A stretch of 64,000 bases of DNA. It comes from Cristatella mucedo (taxonomy: Eukaryota; Bryozoa; Phylactolaemata; Cristatellidae). How positions within the stretch are numbered: position 1 is the stretch's first letter; every line of letters begins with the position of its first letter. A program made the position numbers and the translations under genes. The notes beneath the pieces were generated by a model. The model saw only the letters and a list, made by a program, of their open reading frames with translations, did no database searches and was not told the origin of the DNA. The stretch lies in NCBI GenBank assembly GCA_009760855.2, contig WPIO01000025.1:3281001-3345000 (forward strand), in the 5' to 3' direction. Shown here in pieces: positions 1-18,262 of this stretch.

Positions 1-526
1 CGACCGCTGGCCTGCCCACCTACTTGAGGCGTCACAGCGTACTTTGCTTTCCATTTCCTCGGAAACGCGGAGGAGGAGGAGGAGGCATGCCGGAACGTTT
101 TGTAGATGCACTCTAACCACAGTGCTCGTAATGGAAACTCGTCATTTCAGCTTTGCGAAGCCGATATTTACCTCCTAAAGAGGGTCGCAGTAAATTAAGA
201 GCAGAAGCTAGCCGAAGTGTCAGGGGTGGACTTTAAACCGCGCCAAACGCCACTACCGGAAGCAAAGAAGCAATGGAAGACGAAATTTCCTTGGCGTTGA
301 GACTGATATCGCGAAAACTCGGTGCGAACAACTTGGCTTGGCTTTTTCCTCGCCGAGCTGTCGTGGGCCCGCTGGAGCTAGAGCCGGAGCCGTGCTCCTT
401 GCACGAAGCTCAACCTTGGCCTTGGCTGAAGCAGTCAATCAGGGAGGAGCCTGGAGGGCTGGAGGGAGCGCACTGAGACTAACCCCCAGAGGCTATTCAG
501 CCATTTCCTCCCTCACACGCCTCTTG

Positions 527-558
527 GCGGAATTGGCCGAGATCTCAGCCAATTCCGC
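527..558. repeat. Perfect 11-bp inverted repeat
   Basis: GCGGAATTGGC at 527-537 is repeated as its reverse complement at 548-558 across a 10-nt loop. There is no T-run, so it does not look like a terminator. Confidence 0.85.
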
Positions 559-586
559 GATCGTCACCGTCAGGTTCGCGCTCACG

Positions 587-662
587 GCGACCACGAGTGA
601 ATTACGAAAAAAACGACCACGAGTGAATTACAAGAAAAAAACTACCACACGTGAATTTACAG
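587..662. repeat. Short tandem repeat, about 27-bp unit, 3 imperfect copies
   Basis: Copies at 587-613, 614-641 and 642-662 share CCACGAGTGAATTAC followed by an A-run. The third copy is the most diverged. Confidence 0.8.
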
Positions 663-680
663 AAAAGAACACCTCTTGCC

Positions 681-750
681 CACTCGCTCCGGCTTACGCC
701 GCCCGAATGCCGCTCGCTTCCGCTTACGCCGCCCGAGCGCCGCTCGCTTC
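681..750. repeat. GC-rich 30-bp tandem repeat
   Basis: Two copies (681-710 and 711-740) plus 10 bp of a third share CTTACGCCGCCCGA and end GC. The repeat is in frame with a long open frame, but that frame is upstream of the spliced exon and is not considered coding. Confidence 0.8.
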
Positions 751-856
751 AATGCAAAGGCGTCTTTCGCCACGGCGAGCACACACCTACCCCCCCCCCC
801 CCCCCCCCCGAACTCGCGCCGGCCACGTCCGACCGCTGTCGGCCTCGCCGTCGCAG

Positions 857-8597
<7,741 letters not shown>

Positions 8598-8929
8598 AAG
8601 AGAACGACGAGAATGCGCCAGCACCAGCAGCGCTCGCGAGCTACGTCAGGCTTTCCTGCGAATGCTGCCGCTGGCGCTGAATAATGGCGAGCTGCAGCAA
8701 CAGCTGGCGGCTTCTGCCAGGTAGACGGCCGTCCCTCCGACGGTCTTCCTCTGGCCCGAGCTGAAGTCATATCGACGTCAGCGTCGTCGTCGCCGCCGCC
8801 GCCGCCGCGGCGGCTTCTTCCCGGCGGCGGAGGCTTGACGAACATCTAATAAGATATTCTTAGAGCAGCGGCTTTCAGTGCGACGGCGGCTAGGCCTCAC
8901 AACCTTATGGAACGATACATTAATAAGTA

Positions 8930-9210
8930 TGCCTGATAATAAAATTAATTATAACGTAAGGTATTTGTGCAGCGTCCTGAGAGAACTAAACCTCTTTCTA
9001 AGCACTGTGCATATGATGGAAAGCGAGCGTGTCGATTGGCTAGTGATAGCATGAACCGCGTTAGCACGAGTAAGCACGCAAAGGACGATGCACACGGATT
9101 GAGCAAATGCAGCGAGAACGCGTGCATGCGCGTTTGAGCTTTTTTTGTAAGCTGCTAAGTCAGGAAATGTCTTGATGTCGGTCGGGAGCTAGCTCCATGC
9201 TTGGGTACCT
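8930..9210 (-). mobile_element. LINE-1 family 3' end
   Basis: From low to high coordinate the reversed element shows the tail (AGAGAACTAAACCTCTTTCT), then 3' UTR blocks shared with the copies at 44345 and 55220, ending at a block like GTCGGGAGCTAGCTCC. Similarity stops at about 9210 and resumes at about 9785, so the copy is interrupted. Confidence 0.75.
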
Positions 9211-9256
9211 CGCAGTTACGAACTCGCTGCAGAGGCTCCTGCACAGGACGCGAGAC

Positions 9257-9279
9257 AGTCACCGGCGAAGCCGGTGACT
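9257..9279. repeat. Tight hairpin, 10-bp stem, 3-nt loop
   Basis: AGTCACCGGC at 9257-9266 and its exact reverse complement at 9270-9279 flank GAA. It sits 10 bp before the 27-bp minisatellite. Confidence 0.88.
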
Positions 9280-9289
9280 CGAAGCGGCC

Positions 9290-9409
9290 AGCGAGTCGCA
9301 GGAGCTGCCTCGATACAGCGAGTCGCAGGAGCTGCCTCGATACAGCGAGTCGCAGGAGCTGCCTCGATACAGCGAGTCGCAGGAACTGCCTCGATACAGC
9401 GAGTCGCAG
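9290..9409. repeat. 27-bp minisatellite, 4.4 copies
   Basis: Units at 9290-9316, 9317-9343, 9344-9370, 9371-9397 and a partial at 9398-9409 share AGCGAGTCGCAGGAGCTGCC. Only one base differs (GAGCTG to GAACTG in unit 4). Because the unit is 9 codons long, several frames stay open (for example SRRSCLDTA), but nothing around it looks like a gene. Confidence 0.95.
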
Positions 9410-9784
9410 GCGAACGCCCATGTCTTACTGTAATAAGTCAGTGTATGCTGCGTGGAGCAGTCTATTCGAAAGAGAGTTACAGGCGTCCAGCACAGGCGGC
9501 CATAGCGTACAGCAACTATTGCACAGCTCGAAGCCCAAAGCACGATTGGCCAACTATTGTATGAGCTGGGCCTTTAATGCCGCCCAACCTTAAATTCAGC
9601 TGGTTCTTAAGCAGTATAATGGGAATACTGGTAATAACATCGAGGTAGTCGTAATCTGGCTGATGCAGCGTGCCAAGATTTCAATCAGAACTGTAGGCAC
9701 GGTCTACTACACATGATTTGAGATTGTTTAAAGGCACAGTTGAACAGACAGCGTCCGAAGATCAGCCGCTGCTATGCGAAGCTT

Positions 9785-9960
9785 GAAGAGTAAGTATTTC
9801 GGTAAGGTTTCGGTAGGAGCATTAGAATGGACAGACCTAAAAGTGGCGACAGAACCTTGAGTTTGAAGCTGTCTGAGGAGCCCGTGCAGATTGGTGGTAA
9901 GTGGTGTCACTCGCAGGTGCGACGTCCGTGACAGTTGAGCCTGGCTGCATAGGATTTGTC
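9785..9960 (-). mobile_element. LINE-1 family fragment (reverse-transcriptase C-terminal part)
   Basis: On the minus strand it aligns with the LHWLP-type region of the copies at 11100-11500 and 44800-44950. It is heavily decayed and is probably the continuation of the copy at 8930-9210. Confidence 0.6.
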
Positions 9961-11057
9961 TGCCAAGCTCTTTTTACTTGAAGTGGCAATTGCAGGTTAA
10001 AACATATTTCAGTGCCCGGGTGCATTAGGGGTGGCTGCGTCTCGTTGGCGATAACCTTGAATCATTCCCGGAAGATTTGTCAGCAGAAATATTTCGAATG
10101 ACGCGAGCTACCTCAGTTATGATTAGCGGATACAGCCGAATACGGCACCACCGGAAACGCCTGGGAAACAGAGGCTCCACTCGTGTCACGGCTTCGTGCA
10201 GCAGCGTATACCTGCAATGGAGCGCCGAGGCGGGCGAGTAAGAGAGGACGATGCGCATTCAACGAAGGTCTTAGAATTACGCTCCCGGGCAGCATACCTT
10301 CGACTCAAGCAGCTTCTCAATATTTAATTCAAACTCCGATCAGACGACAGTGGCGATCCTGCGGTTAACTAGCACTGACCGTTCGAGGGTTGTCAGCAGG
10401 GCTCACATACCGCGTAGCTTTTGAGATGAAGCGGTGACAGACCCGTACTCGCGGTCTTGGCTACATGCGTCGGTTTAGGCGAAAAGTTCGCTCTATACTG
10501 CATGCAAATCTACGACTACAGCGTGGCATGCGTACACTTTTACACATTTACGAACGCGTCCAAATTTATAGCTTGCTGAGTTGGATAGTAGAATGAAGAT
10601 CGGTAGAATAGTATCACTCGATCAGCACCCGAGATCGCTGCTCTACTGCGTACGATCGACCATATGGCAGCTTAGCGATGAGTAGACGGCGATTTGAGCT
10701 GGCCGATGTTCGCTAGGTGGACTGGCGTGAAGCAGACCAGCGCTCACCCGACCTTGCAACGGTCATCAGCTGAAGCGAAGCCTGGGAAAAGCGTTGCATC
10801 ACATCAGGATCGCGGAGCTTTGACTGGGAACGCTTGCGCCGGCACGCTGCGAGCCCATGCCCAGCAGCATGTGACCAAAGCTATCGTCTGCCAAATGTGA
10901 AAAAGCGCGTCTGAGGAGCTCTCAGCTTCTCCTCGGACGCGGCGGAGCTAGCGGAACTGCTGGATGCCAGCGCTCAAGAATCGGTTCGAATCCCACAACG
11001 GCATCCGCACCGGTAGTCAAAGTGGCGGAGTAGAGAGCTCGCTCGTGCAAAGGCCGA
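9961..11057. other. No recognisable feature
   Basis: No exon or known repeat was seen. Near 10985 a GGTTCGAATCCC motif resembles a tRNA T-arm or B box, but no cloverleaf can be built around it, so it may be a worn SINE head. Confidence 0.4.
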
Positions 11058-13985
11058 ATCACAAGGACCCGCTAAACGCTGCGATAAATAGATGCATATT
11101 TAGTTTCTTTTTAAATATCGTCAAGTCGGGGGATTTCGTGACGCAAGTCGGAAGTTAGTTCCAGGCTTTGGGAGCATATGAACAAAACTAAAGGCAGGAT
11201 CTCCAAAAGACTTGAGGTTCGTACGAGGTATAGCTAAACGATTTGAGTACAAAAAAATGCCTGCGGTGTGATGCCTAGCCTGGTGGTGAAGTAGTTCCGA
11301 TAGGTACGCAGGAGCCATAGAATAAAGGAACCTAAAAGTGAGGGACAGAATCCTAAAGTCTATTCGCTGCTTGATTGGAAGCCAGTGCAGGTCGACCAAG
11401 AAGTAGTATGTTGTGGCACCAGCCATGGTCACGACTGACCGGCCTAGCTGCCGAGTTTTGCACCAACCGTAAACTCCTGGTTGTACACACCGGTAAACCA
11501 GCAAGCAGTTACTTACAGAAGTGAAGACGGGATGTCACAAATGCCTAGACCAACTTGGGTGTAGTTTCCTTGTCTAAGCAAGCACAAACTTTTGCAATGT
11601 TATGTAGCTGAAAGTAAGCGCACTTGACTGTATAGCTGATGTGGCCATCTTGTGAAAGGTTACTTTGAAACAGGACACCTAGATTGAGTGCAGATGCAAT
11701 GGGAGAACTGCTGGTAGGGCCAAGTTTGAACGTTAAGCTTTCTCATTTCTGAATCACACTTGGTTCGCCCATAACTAGTAAGTTTGTTTTGTCGTCATTT
11801 AATTTGTGAAAGTTTGCTGCCATCCATGTGAGGATATCAGCAATACATGCAGCAAGAGTGTGAAGAGAATTCGACGTGCGACTGGAGAGCTGGGAGGAAT
11901 TAAAGAAAAGGTCCAACTGAGCGTTATCTGCACGGAAATAAGAGCCTATATTGTGCTTGGTGACCACGTCGGCAAGAGGGAGAGTACAAACTTCAAAGGA
12001 AGCCAACCAAGCCCAGAACCCTGAGGTACCCTGTTCTTCAGTGGTTCCTCAGATTACCTTTGTTCGTTGACATCAATACTCTGGAGTCTCCCGCTGAGAT
12101 AGGACCTGAACCATTGCAATGCAGTGCCAGTGGTTCCCAGATGAGATGAGAGGCGCTCGAGTAGGACTAGGGGATTGATAGTGTCAAACGCTGCCGAGCG
12201 ATCAAGCCAAGCGAGTAGAGAGACTGCAATCCGGAGAACGTCGTTCTACACCTGAACTAATGCCGACTCTGTTGATTGATAAACTCTAAAAATAGACTGT
12301 ATTTTACTTCATAGGTTTGAAAGTTTCAATTAAAAGTTCAGCTGGTCTGCCACAACTCGTTTCAGTGTCTTAGATAGGAACGTTAAAGAAATATCAGCTG
12401 ATTTAACAGTCTCGTTTGCATATCGGCAGAAGAGCCTACGCGGCTATTACCATCGCTTGCAGTTGGCAATCAAATATCGCCCACTGAAGGATTTTAATCC
12501 ACGACCTCAGTCAAAGAGCGAGCACCTTACCGCCGGGCTGTTACAGCGGTAGATGGGAGACTGGGCGGAAGCTGCTCAAGTTCCCTTGGTCTAGTGTTGT
12601 TTTCTTAATTAGTGGCCTAACAGCAGCGTTTTTACAAGTGGCAGGCACGTGACCTGAGGCTTATGACATACTTATTATGTTTTTTATGCATGGTAGAAGC
12701 AGATCTATGCATCGCAGAAGTAGAACGGTAGGAATAGGGTCTCGAGACAGATAGTCATCCTTGACTGCGAGATGGATTTCAGGATAAGGTCACTCATGGC
12801 TTCCTTGGAAGTAGATATTGAGGTGCTGCAGGGAATTGAGGGAGGAGTCCTGTTTGGTTGTTATTGAGAGACATGACTCCAGAGGGGATGCTGTTACCTT
12901 AGGATTGGACTCTCCGATCTTGCTGACAGAGAAGCAAGAGAAGCGATCAGCTAGATCAACATAGGGATCACTAGGTAAGGAACCAACCAGTGAGCAGTTA
13001 ATGAGATGGCGGATGGCAGACAACAGCATTTTGTAATTGTACAGCTGTGATTCAACAATTTGAGAAGAAGCTAAACTTGGCCTTTGCTAGGATGGATTTG
13101 TATGGTCTACAGTATTCTTCTTATACCTGGCGATGGAAGTCAGTCCCGATCCTTTGAATGCTTTCTCAGGCTTCCGCTTAATAGAGCTAGCTAGTTTAAT
13201 GTCTTCGGTAAACCATTGGCCGTCCGGGCGAGGGTTCGCAGTGAAGACAGAGAATCCAACTCGTCAAGCATGTCAGCTAGTGCTGTGTTGTAGCATTCTA
13301 CCAATGATGTGAGGTCGGAAGGGAGACTAAGCAGCGGGGGGGGGGAGGGCGAAGAAGAAACTTTTTCGCGCTCACAGCATCGATGTCAAGGGTATTGAGG
13401 TTTCGTGATTCACGTGATTTTGGCTGTAAAGGATTGCACACACCGTAGACTGAATGAGGTCCGCATGTGATCGGATGAACAGAATTTGGTTATCCTAGGA
13501 GATGATGGCAGCTACTTGTGGGAGAATATTTAATCCCGTGTGCGACCCTTGCTGCGATTGAGGTCATGCATATGAGCATTAAGAGAAAATAAGTCAGTCA
13601 GTCAGTGCACGAAATTCGGCACTTAATGCATCAGTGAAGTAATCGAAATGAATTTGAATTTATTAATCACTCATAAAGGAAAGCTCGATTCTTGCATACG
13701 ACATCAAAATGATTTAAGAAAAATCTGCGATAATCGAGGACTTGGTACCGGGAGCGATAGACTACAGCTATCATTGGCACCTTATTGTCGGATGACTCCA
13801 CCGGTTTTCATTGATCTATGGGTACGGAAGAAGGAAAAACCTGTCGGGATCACTTCGGTCATGGTTGGGTAGTTGGTCTATTTCAGATAGGTTGCGATCA
13901 AAGCAAAAAGGTCGAGATTGTCATCCATAATCATGTTGTGTATTATTATGGGTTTATTTTACATTGAGCAAGAATTCTAAAAACA
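11058..13985 (-). mobile_element. LINE-1 family copy with endonuclease and reverse transcriptase remnants
   Basis: This is the longest copy of the first LINE family, read on the minus strand. Near 13930-13960 is an APE-type endonuclease start (DNLDLFALIATYL, where the usual ET pair reads AT). Then comes an RTHRS-type block, a linker with LPSDLTSLVECYNTAL at about 13300, the reverse-transcriptase palm (LPLADVVTKHNIG, catalytic box decayed to RADNAQL) at about 11940, and LHWLPIKQRIDFRIL at about 11370. Stops and frameshifts throughout show it is dead. The domain order and the LHWLP motif fit the L2/CR1/Rex1 part of the jockey superfamily. A SINE-B copy is nested at 12408-12552. Confidence 0.82.
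12408..12552 (-). mobile_element. SINE-B copy nested in LINE-1
   Basis: The flanking LINE sequence (GTCTTAGATAGGAACG before, GGGAGACTGGGCGG after) is contiguous in the copy at 45870-45920, so this block is an insertion. It carries the SINE-B order in reverse: ACAGTCTCGTTTGCATATC, a central GGCTATTACCATCGCTTGC, then a degenerate B box and head. Confidence 0.75.
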
Positions 13986-14790
13986 AGCATTGAGATGGGC
14001 CTGCGGGGTGATAGCCGGCCTGATGGCCACTAAGCTATAGCGATTCAAAGCAGCGCTTGAGGAAGAGGGAGACAGCGCTTGGGATGCCAAATAAGCGGGC
14101 TTCCGGTCACGCAGGTTCCGGCCACCTCGGTGTTTCCTCGTAGGCCTTTTTTTGGAAACTCCCGATTCACGGACACTCGAAACCGAAACAATGAATGCAT
14201 TTTTACGACGATAGTGAAATAATATTAGGCACGCATAATCATACTTAATAGGGATGTACTAACAGTCGGGTAAGCCGCAGCAGCGTGGCAGGGTGGGTCT
14301 CTGCACATGGGGACAGAGCTTGAAGTAGTCAGCTTCAAGACGACCATAGGTTCGTAATTTCTTGCGCTCTACGTAAAATGCTTAGAGAGTGACCAAGTAC
14401 TCTGAGGGCACAATGCAAATGCATTTTTTATTATTATTATAAACATGTCTTAGCAATATCGGTTTCCGTATACCTTATATGGTGTTCGCAAGAACTTGAA
14501 TTATCGGATAAGAACTCTGCAACGGACAAGAAACACTTGTACCGCTTGGTGTCGGGAGGCATTTCTATCCTCTAGCCGTCTGTCGTTCGTCGTCCATCGA
14601 GCTCCTTCGCACATTAAGGAGTCGCTCGCCGCGCTCCTAGCTTAGCTCCGATGTCTTCGGCAGCCCGGCCTCCTCCAAATCCGCGAATGAAACCACTGTT
14701 GTCCCCATCCCGCCCCATTCCCGCCCCCTACCCGCCCGGGTGATGGCGACAATGCCCACAATACCCGTGTAAAAGTAATAACGTAAAGGT
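13986..14790. other. No recognisable feature
   Basis: Unique-looking sequence with a short TTATTATTATTATAA run at 14430. Nothing supports a gene. Confidence 0.4.
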
Positions 14791-14794
14791 TAGC

Positions 14795-14955
14795 TGATCA
14801 AACAGCCTCGCTTATAGAGAGGCAAAAGAGCTTTCGCGGCTACAATCCCACTTGCAGTGGTCAATAACGGATTGCCTGCTGCAGGACTCGAACCCATGAC
14901 CTAGGTCGTGAAGTGCGACCACCTTGCCCCTGGGCCAAGAGACCGGGGTGGCCCA
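14795..14955 (-). mobile_element. SINE-B copy
   Basis: Reverse orientation. It starts with the tail AACAGCCTCGCTTATAGAG, followed by GCCTGCTGCAGGACTCGAAC (reverse B box), then GACCTAGGTCGTGAAGTG and CCTGGGCCAAGAG (reverse A-box region). It shares this order with 25288-25440. Confidence 0.78.
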
Positions 14956-15385
14956 CAAAGACGATCGAAAGGAGAGCGGGAGAGAGGACGCTGTGGAGGC
15001 GCTCTCGGAAGGCGAGAGGTGAGTTTCCGCTCTGCAATTTTGACCGCGGCAGCCTTGGAGGAGCAGCCCTTTAGTCTCTCGCATGTGATGCCGCAAGCGC
15101 CGGCCGCTCCTAATTCGGGACCGAGCCGTAGCCGGTCGCCCTACGTTCGGGCAGCTGCAACGCAACGCACCAACACGATCTATCGATAAAGCCTGGACTG
15201 CTACTAACGATGGCGCCGATAGCTCGCTCTAGACGCGCCCTCGGCTGCTCCTCGCGAAATCGCCCTGCTTCTTTAGCGCTGCGACCCCAACCCGACGGAA
15301 ATCCGATTAGCGGGATCCACCCATGTGGGCGCCTGCGAGTTCGGGAACCGGCCCGCACTGGCAGGCTGCGGAAAGGTGAACGAGA

Positions 15386-15416
<31 letters not shown>

Positions 15417-16066
15417 TGCGGAGGCGCACTGCAGACGGTCCGACTTGCAGTCGGATTACATCTCGACGGCAAAGCGATCTGTCGCAACGAATTGTGGAGG
15501 CAGCCGGAATTCCGGCTCAGTGCGGCTGAGTGATTCGCTCCTGTGTAGCTGCGACTCCCAGTTACAGCGTAAGCGATTTAAATAAACTCATGCTAACTCC
15601 TGCTGGAATAGAGAACGACCTTACGCCCAACGTGTAGCTGCCACTGTATTGAATCTCATAGTTCGATCGTTCTCATTAATTCTCCGTAGATACGAGGTTT
15701 CCGACACTGAACCTCAGCAATAGAGATACGGAGAAGGACTTTCGGATCGTTCTTGCACGCTTAACTTCGGCACTTTCCCGTCTCGTGTATTATCCCGCAT
15801 CGGCGGCGCGACATCTCAGTGGCGAACGAAGATCCTTTTGAAAACTGGCTCTGCCTTCGATCTTAGACCACGGTGGGAATGAGCTGAAACGGATGAGTCT
15901 GAGCTCAGTGGCTAGCATTCTATGAGATTTCGCCTCTGCGATTCGACTACCCATCAATAGATGCTGGCCTTGGCATTCGCTATGATGCATCGATATGATC
16001 TACGGTAGTCATCGAGTGCCAGTCAACTGGCGTATGCCAGTCCTGATCTTTTGCATACCGCCGCAC

Positions 16067-16215
16067 TGATGTAGCCCAATGGCTAAGGTGTTCGCCTCGA
16101 ACCAAGGTCAATGTGATTGTATTTGATGACAGAGGTCGTGGGCTCAAGCCCCGCGTCGTATGTGAAGCGCCTGAATAGAGATTGAGTTCTCTTGGACACT
16201 ATACAAATGAATTGT
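16067..16215 (+). mobile_element. SINE-A copy
   Basis: This is one of the clearest copies. The A box is TAGCCCAATGGCTAAGG, the B-box region is GGTCGTGGGCTCAAGCCCC, and the tail GCGCCTGAATAGAGATTGAG is followed by TTCTCTTGGACACTATACAA. The head resembles a tRNA but does not form a full cloverleaf. Confidence 0.85.
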
Positions 16216-16229
16216 ACGATTTTACCTCA

Positions 16230-16345
16230 GGCTAGAGCTTAGTAGACCTTGTGGGTTCGCGTCCTGCAGCAGGCAAGACAGAATTGCTGCTGCAACCAGG
16301 GGTGAACGCCGTTAAAGGCTGTTCTGCCGTTAAAAGAACACGAGG
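16230..16345 (+). mobile_element. SINE-B copy
   Basis: Plus orientation, 15 bp after the SINE-A copy. It carries GTGGGTTCGCGTCCTGCAGC (B box plus the family's CCTGCAGCAGGCA) and ends in ACACGAGGCTGTTAAG. Confidence 0.7.
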
Positions 16346-18119
16346 CTGTTAAGTCAGCCATACTTTAATTAACTTTAAATTACGGCTGTCGCCGACCCTT
16401 TGAGGTCAAACAGCACGCGAGCTGATTAAACCATTCGCCAACGTTTCGTCTGCTCACCGCCCGCTGGGATGCAGCGACGACGCGGTCGCAAGCGAACGCT
16501 GCACATAATGCAGGCGCACAAGTGCTGACAACTCCTATAGGTGACGTAGGTACAAGCGGCGAGCTACCTAACATTTCCCTTCACCAAGCGAGACAGTCTG
16601 CGCCGCTCGCTCGAGTTCGGCTTTATAGATACAAGATTTCAGCGAAGATAAAAACAAACTCTGTAGAATGCTTCAGCAAAGGCACGCTGTCCAGACACTC
16701 TCGGCGGACGCGTGGAACCACGCCTCGGCCTCGCTAGGGCCCATCAAGGTCTCATTTCCGGCTGGGTCTGCTAGTCCCGCCTCCCACAAATGCAATGCCG
16801 CTCAAGCGCCCGGCTAACCCTTTCTCTTCCTTTCTCCTTTCCGACTGTGTCTCGCGAACCGAGAGGCGGGACATAGTAACCAAACCTGCCTGCACAGTGG
16901 ACCCTGCTCGCAGACACACTGGGCAGATCGAGATAGCTCAATCGCGGAAAGAAAGAACCGCCTTATACTAGCGACGGCGGCGCGGGTGACAGTCCGGCGG
17001 CAGCACTCACAGCTGAACTAATCTCCACTAAACCAGCGAACCACATACATTCGCTTTCTCCCAATTCACCTTTTACGGAAGCCCGACACGATTAATGAAG
17101 CCACAAACTCGATTTCAACCGCAGCAGCAGGCTTGCTATTGGGCTCGTTTCGAGTTACCCCCCTCCATCCCTCCCTCCTCCCCGGCGCGCCCGCATGCTT
17201 GGCCCGCCTCGATGATAATGTCAGCATCAGATTTCGCGCTAAAATTAGTTAAACGCAGCCACTCGCTGCGCTAAGTTGACCTTTCTTCAGGCCGGATGAC
17301 CCCGGATGGTCCGACGAACGCTCGCGAGTCACGCTGGCATGAACGCCCGAGTTCTGAGCGCGCCAGCGAGCCCGTCAATCGACGAGCGAACGGGCGGCTA
17401 AGTCGACCTTCTGGCTTGACCTCCCTTTGGCGCCCAGACTTCTCACCGACCGAGTTATCCGTCGCCTAGTCGCCCGCCCTGCGTCTCGTCTACGCTCGCC
17501 GGCCGGCGCTCTACTGCCGGGTGCAGTGCGGGCTTAGCTACTATACTTTTGTACTTAAACTTGTACTTTTGCCTTTCGCTCCGCTCGGCGAAGGGCGGTG
17601 TCGGAGGAGGCGGCGGCACAGGGTCAGGGGGGCAGAAATAATGTCTCTCTCTCTGCTCCTACGGCAGGCAGGCGGTAAACCTGAGTCGCTGCTAACGACG
17701 AGAAATTATTGTCTGGAACTGTCTCGGACGAGAATAAACACTCACCTGTAAAACAAAATGATAAACACTCACAAACACACTAATAAACACTCACTCGCCT
17801 CGGCGGCGGGAGGCGGGGGTTGACGGATGCGTCCAAATGAACCAGGCGTGGCTGCCTATTCCGTCTGGAACGATATCGGACAAGACTGCAATACGGTCCC
17901 GGGTTACAACAATTGCCTCTGGTTACAAACAATCCGGGTGCACAAACATCCAGGTTTATGAAAAAAAGACGGGCTACGAATCCGGTTACGGGTTACCAAC
18001 CGAGCTTAATGGGCTAGTGCGAGCTCCAGAAGTATCCGGGCGTGATAAAGTGTTTAAATGGATGAGCTGTCACGGGTTTCAAAAAATATGCACCAGAAAG
18101 CAGGAAAAGCACTGTTTTG
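16346..18119. other. No recognisable gene; GC-rich, mostly unique
   Basis: Several short open frames exist on both strands but none shows a conserved motif, signal peptide or spliceable continuation. A (CACT/ACAA)-like imperfect repeat with ATAAACACTCAC lies at 17730-17800. Confidence 0.4.
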
Positions 18120-18262
18120 ACCCAGCGGTCAATGTGCTCGCCTCGAACCAAGGTCAATGTGAATATATTTGATTACCGAGATCGTGGGCTCGAGCCCGGC
18201 GGCATATGTGAAACACTTGAATAGAGATCAAGTTCTCTCGGGCCGCTATAAAAAATATATGT
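18120..18262 (+). mobile_element. SINE-A copy
   Basis: It carries CCAGCGGTCAATGTGCTCGC (A-box region), ATCGTGGGCTCGAGCCC (B box), and the tail ACTTGAATAGAGATCAAG with TTCTCTCGGGCCGCTATA. Confidence 0.82.

Larger units (their letters stand above)
1..856. other. Region upstream of the first visible TBATA exon; no exon found
   Basis: No TBATA N-terminal block or other recognisable exon was seen. The stretch holds an 11-bp-arm inverted repeat (527-558), three 21- to 28-bp imperfect tandem copies (587-662), two and a third copies of a 30-bp GC-rich unit (681-750) and a poly-C run near 791-810. It is probably intron. Confidence 0.5.

Noticed and set aside
9290-9409. Possible CRISPR-like array
   Set aside because: The repeats are directly tandem with no spacers and the genome is eukaryotic.
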